A stretch of 6,818 bases of DNA. Origin: Candidatus Dadabacteria bacterium UBA2774. GTDB taxonomy: Bacteria > Desulfobacterota_D > UBA1144 > Nemesobacterales > UBA2774. The notes beneath the pieces were generated by a model. That model worked only from the letters and a program-made list of their open reading frames with translations. It did no database searches and was not told where the DNA came from. Position numbers and translations under genes: made by a program. Shown here in pieces: positions 1 to 6,274 of this stretch; positions within the stretch are counted from its first letter, which is position 1; each line of letters starts with the position of its first letter. Location: positions 1-6,818 of the forward strand of contig DEIM01000206.1 in the NCBI GenBank assembly GCA_002352485.1, read 5' to 3'.

Positions 1-8
1 TTTTAATC

Positions 9-40
9 TACTCCTCCTTTAAGTGAGTACTTAAGGAGTA
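9..40 (-). promoter_or_regulatory. Leader hairpin predicted to sequester a ribosome binding site
   Basis: On the minus strand TACTCCTTAAGT (29-40) can pair with ACTTAA (19-24) and GGAGTA (9-14), leaving AGGA bulged, around a 4-base loop (25-28). In an alternative register CTCC pairs with the upstream GGAG and only one A is bulged. Either way the Shine-Dalgarno sequence at 11-20 is partly hidden in the stem. The stem is AU-rich and could melt easily, as expected of an RNA thermometer or another translational switch. No T run follows in the minus-strand direction, so it is not an intrinsic terminator. Confidence 0.5.
11..20 (-). promoter_or_regulatory. Ribosome binding site of the next gene, start codon outside the window
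   Basis: AAAGGAGGAG is a near-perfect Shine-Dalgarno sequence with ten bases left before the window edge, so a minus-strand start codon is expected at or within a few bases of that edge. No start codon at a suitable distance lies inside the window. Confidence 0.6.
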
Positions 41-66
41 CAGATTTTGATCCCCCCCGGGCTCAT
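31..66 (-). CDS. Possible 11-codon upstream reading frame in the leader
   Basis: An ATG at 66-64 opens a frame reading MSPGGIKICTP that stops at TAA (33-31), inside the anti-Shine-Dalgarno arm of the leader hairpin. A ribosome reaching this stop would disturb the hairpin. The predicted transcription start is only a few bases before the ATG and no binding site precedes it, so translation is doubtful. A frame this short is easily found by chance. Confidence 0.15.
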   Translation of the reverse strand: MSPGGIKICTP

Positions 67-75
67 TAATCACCC

Positions 76-105
76 ATTATACTACAATCCCATATCAAAT
101 TGCAA
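76..105 (-). promoter_or_regulatory. Sigma70-type promoter for a gene beyond the left edge
   Basis: TTGCAA (100-105) and a perfect TATAAT (76-81) are separated by 18 bases on the minus strand, 85 bases past the protease stop. Transcription would start near position 69 and run towards the window edge, giving a leader of about 70 bases that contains a G-rich run, the hairpin at 9-40 and a strong ribosome binding site. Confidence 0.6.
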
Positions 106-189
106 GAGTGTTTGTAAGAGTAACCCGCGGATGCAATTCTCCACTGCTCTTAAAGTTGTAAAATAGGAAATAGCTTCAGATTACGGCAG

Positions 190-3057
190 CTAGGTCGTCT
201 CGTCGGGCTTTACTATTGTAAGGGTGTATCTGTCGAGATCGATGTATTTTCTTGCGGCCTCGAGCACGTTCTCTTTGGTCACGGAGTAGATGTTATCAGG
301 GTATTTCTTATACTCTTCCCACCCGATTCCATATAGCTCATCGAACGTGATCTTGGCAGCCTGGGCTGAGTTTTGCTGAAGCCCGATCTCGAAATTCCCT
401 ACCAGATAATTCTGAGCGCGAGCAAGCTCGGCCTCGGTAACGCCGTCTTTAAGAAGCCGCTCAAGCTCAGACTTTATAGCCGTGATCGCCTCTTCCTCTT
501 TTGGGGGCGCGGTGCCGATATACACACCGAAGAACCCGGGCTCAAGCCCCGGGGTATAGAACGAAGTCACGGTGTAGGCAAGACTCTTCTTGTCCCTTAG
601 CTCTAAGAACAGTCTCCCGCCCTGCCCCGAAAGTATGGTGTTCAACACCTCAAACGCATAGTGGTCTTTGTCCTTTAGCGTCGGGCCCTGAAAACCCATA
701 ATAATATGCATCTGGGCCTTATCGGGCTTGGTATCGACTTTGGTTCTTATTTCTGAAGGCGCAGGCTCGGCAGCTATTTCAGGAACCGGGCTCTTACCCT
801 TTTCCAGTCCACCGAATTTTTCTTTTACAAGCGCAAGCACCTCATCTTCGTTCACATTTCCTACAACTGTAATTACCATATTCTCAGGCCGCGCGTATTT
901 CTCGTAGAATGACGCCAGGTCCGCACCGTGGAAATCACTTACTGTATCTACCGTACCTAGTGCGTTGAATTTATATGGGTGCTCGCTGTAGAGAGTCTCT
1001 AAAAATAGGTTCACTGTTGTTTTAAGAAGGTTATCACCCTGACGGTTGATCTCTGCAAGTATCTCCCTTCTTGCCCGCTCAACTTCCTGCGCGTCAAATG
1101 AGGGGTGCAGCAATACGTCTGAGAATATTTCGAACGCTTCGGGGAAATTCTTACTTAGAGATTCTACCGTTACGCCAAAGCTGTTACGTCCCGAGAACCC
1201 CGACACATCGCCCGCAATGGACTCTATCTGCTCCGCTATGTCCTGCGCAGTCCTTGTCTCTGTCCCCCTGGTAAGCATGCGTGATACGAAATTCGAGACA
1301 CCGTTCGTGGACTCGTCTTCATACCTCACGCCTCCCAGGAACGCGGCGCGCGCTGCGAACAGGGGTATAGAGGTGTTCTCTTTTATAAGCACCTGAATGC
1401 CGTTCTCCAATACATATTTCTGCACATTCTGCGAGGATACTTTGGAATCAGAAGCATTTTCTGCCGGCCCGGTATCCGCAGAAGCGCTCTCAACCTCAAT
1501 CACTTCCTCTAGAAGCTCCTCACCCAAGCTCTCAGACTTAGCGGCGGCTTCTTTTTCCGCATCAGAAGTAGATTTAGTTACAATCTCCTTAATCTCTTCA
1601 TCTGTGATAGTCACTTGCCCACTCGGCAGCAAGTACCCGGCTGTGAGATTATCGTTATTTATATACTTGCGGGCAGCCTCCATGATATCTTTGGCGCTCA
1701 CTTTGCGTACACCCTCTAAGTACTCTTCCTCAAATCTGTAGTCCCCTGTCTCGACCTCATAAAAACCGAGTTTCTGGGCCTGTCCCTGCATGGTCTCTTT
1801 CGTATATACTGCGTCGCTTTCGATGTTCACCTTGACCCTTTCAAGCTCCTCTGCGCTTACGGGCTCGTACTTGAGCCTGCTCAGCTCAGCCATTACTTCC
1901 CCTAGAGTCTCCTTGGATTTTGCCGGGTCTATGGTCCCGCCCACGGCGAGTATCCCCTCGTATTTAGGGGTAAACGAATAGGCGTAAATGTTGTTCACAA
2001 TCCCCTTTTCTTCCTTAATATTCCTGTACAGTCTAGAGCTCTCGCCCCCTCCCAGAATGTTTGAGAGTACGTCCATCACAGGAGTGTCCTCGTGTCTAGC
2101 GTTTGGGATATGATATGCATATGAGAAGTACCCCTCCTGTATGGGCTTATCTATAATAAAGGTTTTCATCCCTTCCTGCTCAGGCTCTTCTTCGATCACG
2201 CACTCGGCTACATCTTTTTTCTTTAGCTTGCCGAATGTGTCTTCAATTTTCTGCCCTACGTTGTCAGAGTCAAAGTCCCCGACCACGACGAGCACCATGT
2301 TTTCAGGTGAATACCATTTTTTATAGAATTCCAGTATGCCGTCTCTAGTGAAGCTCCTCACGCTCTCGATGCTCCCGATTATCGGCCTTCCGTAGGGATG
2401 CTCGGTAAAAGCGGTAGAGAACATCTTCTCGCTCAAATTCCTTCCCGGTGAGTCCTGCCCCCGTCTTATCTCCTCAACCACTACCTCAAGCTCCTTCTCA
2501 AGCTCCCCGGGGTCGAAGGTCGAGTTCTGCATGGCGTCAGAGAGTACGTCCAGAGCAGTGTCCAGGAACCTGCTCGCAATTACTACATAGTAGACCGTTT
2601 CATCAAAAGAAGTGAACGCGTTAATGTCCCCGCCGCTAGACTCGATCACGCGGGCGATCTCACCCACATCCCGTTTCTCAGTACCCTTAAACAGCATATG
2701 CTCGTGCACGTGAGCAAGCCCGTACTCACCCTCCACTTCGCAAGCGCTCCCGGTTTCCACCCACACGTTCACCGAGACCACTGGGGAGGCGTTATTCTCT
2801 TCAAGAATCACCGTAAGCCCGTTCTCAAGCTCGTATTTAGTAACACCGCCTTCGCCCAATGCGCCAATTTGATTATTAAGCTCTTCTTTATCAGCTTCCA
2901 TATTTTTCTCCTTTTGATTATTCCCGTCCCGGCTGCACGATACAGCCAAAAAGCTTACTGCGATTAAAGTAAAAACAAAAACTGTTAATGCGCCTGAGAC
3001 GCCCTTTGAACCTGCCGATATAGCTAAATATTTGGATAATAAGTCTTTAATATTCAT
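190..3057 (-). CDS. Double-domain M16 zinc metallopeptidase, predicted lipoprotein
   Basis: This 955-residue protein is two M16 (insulinase/processing-peptidase type) halves in one chain. A long basic N-terminus and a hydrophobic stretch end in LAVSC, suggesting lipid attachment at Cys41; Ala at -3 is an acceptable but not ideal lipobox. The first half (about 72-480) has the inverted zinc motif HVHEH (116-120) and the third ligand at Glu195 or Glu196. The second half (about 545-955) has lost this motif (Asn589, Ser592, Arg593) but keeps Arg815 and Tyr828, the R/Y pair of non-catalytic M16 partners; the first half has Asn355 at the Tyr position. An acidic, Ala/Ser-rich linker (about 496-542) joins them. 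The architecture suggests a peptide-degrading clamshell facing the periplasm. It resembles PqqL/FusC in size, but no TonB receptor or PQQ gene is nearby, so the substrate is unknown. An alternative start at 3105 would give 971 residues. Confidence 0.93.
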   Translation of the reverse strand: MNIKDLLSKYLAISAGSKGVSGALTVFVFTLIAVSFLAVSCSRDGNNQKEKNMEADKEELNNQIGALGEGGVTKYELENGLTVILEENNASPVVSVNVWVETGSACEVEGEYGLAHVHEHMLFKGTEKRDVGEIARVIESSGGDINAFTSFDETVYYVVIASRFLDTALDVLSDAMQNSTFDPGELEKELEVVVEEIRRGQDSPGRNLSEKMFSTAFTEHPYGRPIIGSIESVRSFTRDGILEFYKKWYSPENMVLVVVGDFDSDNVGQKIEDTFGKLKKKDVAECVIEEEPEQEGMKTFIIDKPIQEGYFSYAYHIPNARHEDTPVMDVLSNILGGGESSRLYRNIKEEKGIVNNIYAYSFTPKYEGILAVGGTIDPAKSKETLGEVMAELSRLKYEPVSAEELERVKVNIESDAVYTKETMQGQAQKLGFYEVETGDYRFEEEYLEGVRKVSAKDIMEAARKYINNDNLTAGYLLPSGQVTITDEEIKEIVTKSTSDAEKEAAAKSESLGEELLEEVIEVESASADTGPAENASDSKVSSQNVQKYVLENGIQVLIKENTSIPLFAARAAFLGGVRYEDESTNGVSNFVSRMLTRGTETRTAQDIAEQIESIAGDVSGFSGRNSFGVTVESLSKNFPEAFEIFSDVLLHPSFDAQEVERARREILAEINRQGDNLLKTTVNLFLETLYSEHPYKFNALGTVDTVSDFHGADLASFYEKYARPENMVITVVGNVNEDEVLALVKEKFGGLEKGKSPVPEIAAEPAPSEIRTKVDTKPDKAQMHIIMGFQGPTLKDKDHYAFEVLNTILSGQGGRLFLELRDKKSLAYTVTSFYTPGLEPGFFGVYIGTAPPKEEEAITAIKSELERLLKDGVTEAELARAQNYLVGNFEIGLQQNSAQAAKITFDELYGIGWEEYKKYPDNIYSVTKENVLEAARKYIDLDRYTLTIVKPDETT

Positions 3058-3060
3058 ACG

Positions 3061-3067
3061 CTTCCTC
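3061..3067 (-). promoter_or_regulatory. Ribosome binding site that sets the protease start
   Basis: GAGGAAG, with its GAGG core 6 bases upstream of the ATG at 3057, is a good Shine-Dalgarno sequence. The ATG further upstream at 3105 has none and sits inside the palindrome, so 3057 is preferred. Confidence 0.75.
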
Positions 3068-3098
3068 TGTTCAGTATTCGGAATCGAGCTTGTGTCCG

Positions 3099-3118
3099 TT
3101 ATCATTTAGAAATGATAA
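3099..3118. promoter_or_regulatory. Perfect 20-bp palindrome over the -10 region, possible operator
   Basis: TTATCATTT and AAATGATAA form a perfect 9-2-9 inverted repeat that covers the candidate -10 box and predicted start site of the protease gene. This is a typical place for a repressor site. The flank on one side includes AATGATAAT, which is part of the Fur-box consensus, but the full 19-base Fur consensus matches only about 12 positions and the half-sites face the other way. The regulator is therefore unknown. Confidence 0.5.
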
Positions 3119-3139
3119 TGAGGATTGACCCGCATTCAA
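3112..3139 (-). promoter_or_regulatory. Candidate sigma70-type promoter of the M16 protease gene
   Basis: TTGAAT (3134-3139) and TATCAT (3112-3117) are separated by 16 bases, which match the -35 and -10 consensus at 4 and 5 of 6 positions. Transcription would begin near 3105, leaving a leader of about 45-50 bases before the ATG at 3057. This agrees with the protease being expressed apart from the ilv-psd-pssA operon. The match is moderate in an AT-rich region. Confidence 0.45.
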
Positions 3140-3173
3140 GACAATTTATTAGATATGCAAAAACTATATATTG

Positions 3174-3210
3174 ATTCGTTTACCGTATTCAGGAATTTCG
3201 GGAAACGAAT
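3174..3210. repeat. Imperfect 12-bp inverted repeat between pssA and the protease gene
   Basis: Arms 3174-3185 and 3199-3210 are complementary at 11 of 12 positions (ATTCGTTTACCG against CGGGAAACGAAT), with a 13-base centre that contains a smaller ATTC/GAAT dyad. It begins about 40 bases past the pssA stop. On the minus strand the nearest T run (five T) starts some 11 bases after the stem, so it is not a textbook intrinsic terminator. It could be a weak terminator, an mRNA 3'-end stabiliser or a protein-binding dyad. Confidence 0.5.
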
Positions 3211-3250
3211 ATAACCCCAGCAGAATTAGCCAAGTTATTTTTGACCGGAC

Positions 3251-4096
3251 TCAGCCGCCTTCTTCGCTCCTGGTTTCATCAGAGCTCCTGGCCTCGTCAG
3301 AGGTTTTGGACCACTGCCTCAGCTGTCTGAACACATATACACCCATTCCAATCGCCGCATAAAGATAGGCAACAGAGATAAAAACTATCTCAGGGTTCGT
3401 AATTACAGCGGCAAACAGTATGGCCGCAACAACGAGCGCGTTGAAAGGACCGGCGGTATTTAACGCAGGGCGCTTCCAGTACGGGACGTTGCTCACCATA
3501 AGTAGCCCGATAAACGGGGCTGCCGCCAGGTAATACCACATCACTCTATGGTCGGGCGCAATCTGAAAAGCGCTAAGGAGCATTACGGGCGACACCATAA
3601 GGCCCGCGGCCCAGGGGCTCGGAAGCCCTGTAAATTTAAATCTTTCCACATTTCCCGACTGTACGTTAAAGCGCGCCAACCTGAGCGCTGTACAAACTAT
3701 ATAGAACAAAAGCGCCATAAGCCCGAGCTTACCCGCGCCCATCAGCACCCATACGTATATCAATATCCCGGGCGCAACACCGAACGACACCAGATCCGAA
3801 AGCGAGTCGTAAGAGAGCCCGAATTTGCTCTCGTGCTTAATAAACCTAGCGAGTTTTCCATCCAGAACATCAAAAAACGCCGCTATTACCAGAAAAGCTG
3901 CGGCCCACCAGAGCCTTGAAAAGAGCCATTCAGATGTAGCTGTACCTGCGGCGCTTGCGTGCAGCACCTCAATCGAGGTCATTATCGAGAGTAATCCGAA
4001 AAACAGGTTCCCGGTAGTAAAAATATTCGGGATTACCGGCATTACCTTATTACGTTTAGATCTATTCTTTCTCTTACCGCTTTCTTTTACATCCAC
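3251..4096 (-). CDS. pssA: CDP-diacylglycerol--serine O-phosphatidyltransferase
   Basis: This integral membrane enzyme joins CDP-diacylglycerol and serine to form phosphatidylserine, the substrate of Psd. The CDP-alcohol phosphotransferase motif is complete: DVLDGKLAR, then Gly, Asp and Asp at the required spacing (Asp76, Asp79, Gly80, Ala83, Arg84, Gly93, Asp97, Asp101). Several hydrophobic segments follow. The family's N-terminal signature appears as IPNIFTTGNLFFG, after a lysine/arginine-rich leader. The start chosen is GTG at 4096 (281 residues), because it has a GGGGGAG upstream and keeps the basic leader; it overlaps psd by ten bases. ATG at 4042 (263 residues) has no good binding site, and GTG at 4153 would add an unlikely Cys/Gly/Arg-rich stretch. 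The hydrophilic C-terminus holds a 6-residue tandem repeat. This is the type II (Bacillus-like) enzyme, unrelated to E. coli PssA. Confidence 0.93.
   Translation of the reverse strand: MDVKESGKRKNRSKRNKVMPVIPNIFTTGNLFFGLLSIMTSIEVLHASAAGTATSEWLFSRLWWAAAFLVIAAFFDVLDGKLARFIKHESKFGLSYDSLSDLVSFGVAPGILIYVWVLMGAGKLGLMALLFYIVCTALRLARFNVQSGNVERFKFTGLPSPWAAGLMVSPVMLLSAFQIAPDHRVMWYYLAAAPFIGLLMVSNVPYWKRPALNTAGPFNALVVAAILFAAVITNPEIVFISVAYLYAAIGMGVYVFRQLRQWSKTSDEARSSDETRSEEGG
3266..3301 (-). repeat. Two-copy 18-bp tandem repeat in the pssA tail
   Basis: Two adjacent 18-base units (3266-3283 and 3284-3301) match at 15 of 18 positions and encode SDETRS and SDEARS near the C-terminus of PssA, after the last hydrophobic segment. 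The unit keeps the reading frame, so it lengthens a charged tail without disturbing the enzyme core. It looks like a local duplication. Confidence 0.75.
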
Positions 4097-4755
4097 GCTA
4101 TTACAGTCTCCCCCGCTGCGACTTTGTCCCCGGCCCTGACCTCCACAACACACTCTTGTGGCATGTATAAATCCACCCTTGAGCCGAACTTAATAATACC
4201 GTATCTATCACCTTTTTTAAATTCCATACCAAGCTCAGCATAAGAAACTATGCGGCGCGCTAAAAACCCGGTCATCTGGTAAACCACGAATTCCTGCCCC
4301 CCGGGTGTTTCTATAAGTGTAGAGCGTCTTTCGTTCTCCTCAGAGGCCTTCTTCATTGAATCCGGATAAAGCCATCCCGGCATGTTGGCAATGTTAAAGC
4401 TTCCGGGCGTATATTTAGATCCGGTCACTTTGCCCCCGACGGGCATCCTGTTTATATGGCAGTCATAGAGAGCAAGAGAAATGCTGACCCTCTTTACCGG
4501 GGCGTTTAGAAAGTCTCTCTCATACGCCTCGTCAACTGTTATTATTGTGCCGTCTGCAGGAGATACGACAGAATCGGTGTCTGACTGGATGTCGCGCTGT
4601 GGGTCGCGGAAGAAAAAAACGCATAACACCGCGAGCGCGGCTAATATTATTGAGAGCAGTGTGAAATTGAGTATCGCTGCCGCCCATGCAAAGAGCGCCA
4701 GCACACCAATATATGTAAACCCTTCGGACGCTATGGGAGCCCGGGTGTTTTTCAT
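4087..4755 (-). CDS. psd: Phosphatidylserine decarboxylase proenzyme, short form
   Basis: This 222-residue membrane-associated enzyme removes CO2 from phosphatidylserine to give phosphatidylethanolamine. The proenzyme cleaves itself to form a pyruvoyl prosthetic group. Residues 12-49 are hydrophobic and would form one or two membrane segments, followed by FFFRDPQR. SPADG (65-69, with catalytic Asp68) and YDCHINR (98-104, with His100) are family motifs. FGSR (190-193) contains the expected Gly191-Ser192 self-cleavage site, giving a long beta chain and a roughly 31-residue alpha chain. The length fits the short PSD-A type, not the roughly 320-residue E. coli form. The ATG shares one base with the ilvC stop and has no clear Shine-Dalgarno sequence, so translation probably depends on coupling to ilvC. 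The 3' end overlaps pssA, which makes its substrate. Confidence 0.96.
   Translation of the reverse strand: MKNTRAPIASEGFTYIGVLALFAWAAAILNFTLLSIILAALAVLCVFFFRDPQRDIQSDTDSVVSPADGTIITVDEAYERDFLNAPVKRVSISLALYDCHINRMPVGGKVTGSKYTPGSFNIANMPGWLYPDSMKKASEENERRSTLIETPGGQEFVVYQMTGFLARRIVSYAELGMEFKKGDRYGIIKFGSRVDLYMPQECVVEVRAGDKVAAGETVIAWM
4108..4114 (-). promoter_or_regulatory. Candidate ribosome binding site of pssA
   Basis: GGGGGAG lies 11 bases upstream of the GTG at 4096-4094, within the psd coding end. The spacing is slightly long, but this is the best Shine-Dalgarno match near any candidate pssA start and the main reason for choosing that GTG. Confidence 0.5.
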
Positions 4756-5771
4756 CAGTTCTTTTTCTTGTCTACGAGCTTCTTCTTAAAGAGAGTGCTC
4801 ATCATGCCTCTTAGCTGCCCACCGATTTCCTCGATCGGATGATCCTCGCCTTTTTTAAGAAGCGCATTGTAGTTCGGGCGACCTGCCTCGTTTTCTGCTA
4901 TCCACTCACGAGCGAACTCGCCGTTCTGGATAGCGGCCAAGGTTCTCTTCATCTCCTCTTTTGCCCTCTCGTCAACAATCTTAGGGCCCCTGGTGATGTC
5001 CCCGTACTTTGCGGTATCGCTTATGGAATAGCGCATGTTCGATATACCGCCCTCGTAGATAAGGTCTACGATGAGCTTTACCTCGTGGCAGCATTCAAAA
5101 TAAGCCATCTCCGGCGGGTAACCGGCCTCTATTAGCGTCTCAAACCCTGCCTGTATAAGCGCCGTAAGACCGCCGCAAAGAACTGCCTGCTCACCGAAGA
5201 GATCAGTTTCTGTTTCGTCTTTAAAGGTGGTTTCTATTACTCCGGCGCGTCCTCCACCGATAGCTCCTGCGTACGCGAGCGCAACCTCCTGGGCCTCACC
5301 CGTAGCGTCCTGGTGCACGGCAACTAGCATAGGCACCCCTCCGCCCTCTTCAAACTGTCCCCTCACCGTGTGACCGGGCGCTTTCGGGGCGACCATAAAT
5401 ACGTCTACGTCCGGCGGCGGCACTATCTGATCATAGTGAATGTTGAAACCGTGACTAAAGGCAATGGCGTTTCCGGCTTCGAGATTGTCCGCGATGCTGT
5501 CTGAATAAATCTTGCCCTGGCTTGTATCCGGGGCCAGAATCATAATAATGTCCGCCCACTTTGCCGCGTCTTCAACGCTCATTACGTTAAATCCGGCCTC
5601 TTTGGCCTTTTCCCAGCTTCCGCTTCCTTCCCTGAGCCCGATAGCAACGTCCATTCCGCTGTCCCTTAAGTTCTGAGCGTGCGCGTGCCCCTGGCTTCCG
5701 TAACCTACTATCGCTATTTTGCGATTTTTTAGTTTGTCTTGATTTATATCGTTATCGTAGTAGACCTTCAT
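4755..5771 (-). CDS. ilvC: Ketol-acid reductoisomerase (NADP+), class I
   Basis: This 338-residue enzyme performs the Mg-dependent alkyl shift and NADPH reduction of acetolactate or acetohydroxybutyrate to the dihydroxy acids, the second common step of valine and isoleucine synthesis. The Rossmann motif GYGSQG is at 23-28. The cofactor loop LREGSGS carries Arg47, Ser50 and Ser52, which suit the 2'-phosphate of NADPH. SHGF contains His107. The metal ligands Asp190 and Glu194 lie in DLFGE, Glu226 and Glu230 in ECCHE, and the substrate-binding Ser251 in SISDT. Numbering and length match short class I enzymes, not the roughly 490-residue class II form of E. coli. The gene starts at ATG with a GGAG, overlaps ilvN by four bases, and shares one base with the psd start (TGATG). 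Confidence 0.98.
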   Translation of the reverse strand: MKVYYDNDINQDKLKNRKIAIVGYGSQGHAHAQNLRDSGMDVAIGLREGSGSWEKAKEAGFNVMSVEDAAKWADIIMILAPDTSQGKIYSDSIADNLEAGNAIAFSHGFNIHYDQIVPPPDVDVFMVAPKAPGHTVRGQFEEGGGVPMLVAVHQDATGEAQEVALAYAGAIGGGRAGVIETTFKDETETDLFGEQAVLCGGLTALIQAGFETLIEAGYPPEMAYFECCHEVKLIVDLIYEGGISNMRYSISDTAKYGDITRGPKIVDERAKEEMKRTLAAIQNGEFAREWIAENEAGRPNYNALLKKGEDHPIEEIGGQLRGMMSTLFKKKLVDKKKN

Positions 5772-6274
5772 TTCTTATCTCCTTTTTTTTTCGCGGGCTT
5801 GGCCTCGCGCTCCATTGCTACAGTTCCTGTACGGGCGATCTCTTTAATTCCAAGAGGAAGAAGCAGCTCTATGAAAGCATTCACCTTTTCCTTGTCTCCC
5901 GTAAGCTCGAGTGAATAGGTTTTTTGTCCTACATCCAGTACCTTGGCCCTGAAAATATCAGCCATTCTCAATATCTCGGCCCTTGTCTTATCCTTAGCCT
6001 CCACCCTGATCAGCACCAACTCTCTTTCGACCTTGGGCTCATCTGTTAGGTCCGTGACATTAATCACGTTTACCATGTTGTTGAATCTCTTTATTATTTG
6101 CGAGATTATGAAATCGTCCCCTTCGGTCACAAGAGTGATCCTGGAGGTATCGGGATCCATGGTCTCAGCTACGTTCAGGCTCTCTATGTTAAAGCCCCTT
6201 GCGCTGAATAGACCTGCAACTCTGGAGAGAACACCCGATTCATTATCTACAAATAGTGATATTGTATGCCTCAC
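5768..6274 (-). CDS. ilvN: Acetolactate synthase small (regulatory) subunit
   Basis: This 168-residue protein binds the catalytic subunit, raises its activity and mediates feedback inhibition by valine. An N-terminal ACT domain (about residues 3-75) carries the signature GVLSRVAGLFSARGFNIESL. Gly14 and Asn29, where substitutions in E. coli IlvH abolish valine sensitivity, are both present, so a valine-sensitive enzyme is inferred. The C-terminal small-subunit domain covers about 84-158 and is followed by a short lysine-rich tail (KPAKKKGDKK), partly coded by a run of nine A. The start codon is GTG with a strong GGAGG upstream. The length is normal for the family (E. coli IlvH has 163 residues). 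The stop overlaps the ilvC start as ATGA, which indicates coupled translation. The symbol ilvH would be equally valid. Confidence 0.97.
   Translation of the reverse strand: MRHTISLFVDNESGVLSRVAGLFSARGFNIESLNVAETMDPDTSRITLVTEGDDFIISQIIKRFNNMVNVINVTDLTDEPKVERELVLIRVEAKDKTRAEILRMADIFRAKVLDVGQKTYSLELTGDKEKVNAFIELLLPLGIKEIARTGTVAMEREAKPAKKKGDKK
5779..5782 (-). promoter_or_regulatory. Ribosome binding site of ilvC inside the ilvN end
   Basis: GGAG lies 7 bases upstream of the ilvC ATG, within the last codons of ilvN and right after its A9 run. Together with the ATGA overlap it points to reinitiation by ribosomes finishing ilvN. Confidence 0.75.

Noticed and set aside
82..189. Intrinsic terminator after the protease gene
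   Set aside because: No stable GC-rich stem followed by a T run was found on the minus strand between the stop codon and the next promoter.
1046..1741. Long plus-strand open frames opposite the protease gene
   Set aside because: They lie fully inside a coding region with intact M16 motifs, their serine/leucine-rich products look like antisense artefacts, and no binding site supports them.
3058..3105. Upstream ATG of the protease gene at 3105
   Set aside because: It has no Shine-Dalgarno sequence, lies inside the palindrome near the predicted transcription start, and adds 16 residues before the signal peptide. The ATG at 3057 has a good site.
3548..3919. Plus-strand open frame of 123 codons opposite pssA
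   Set aside because: It is antisense to a gene with a complete catalytic motif, has no recognisable domain, and its composition looks like a mirror of the pssA codons.
5768..5800. Possible frameshift at the nine-A run making an IlvN-IlvC fusion
   Set aside because: I read both shifted frames after the run: each meets a TAA within a few codons to about ten codons, so slippage could only change the IlvN tail and not produce a fusion.
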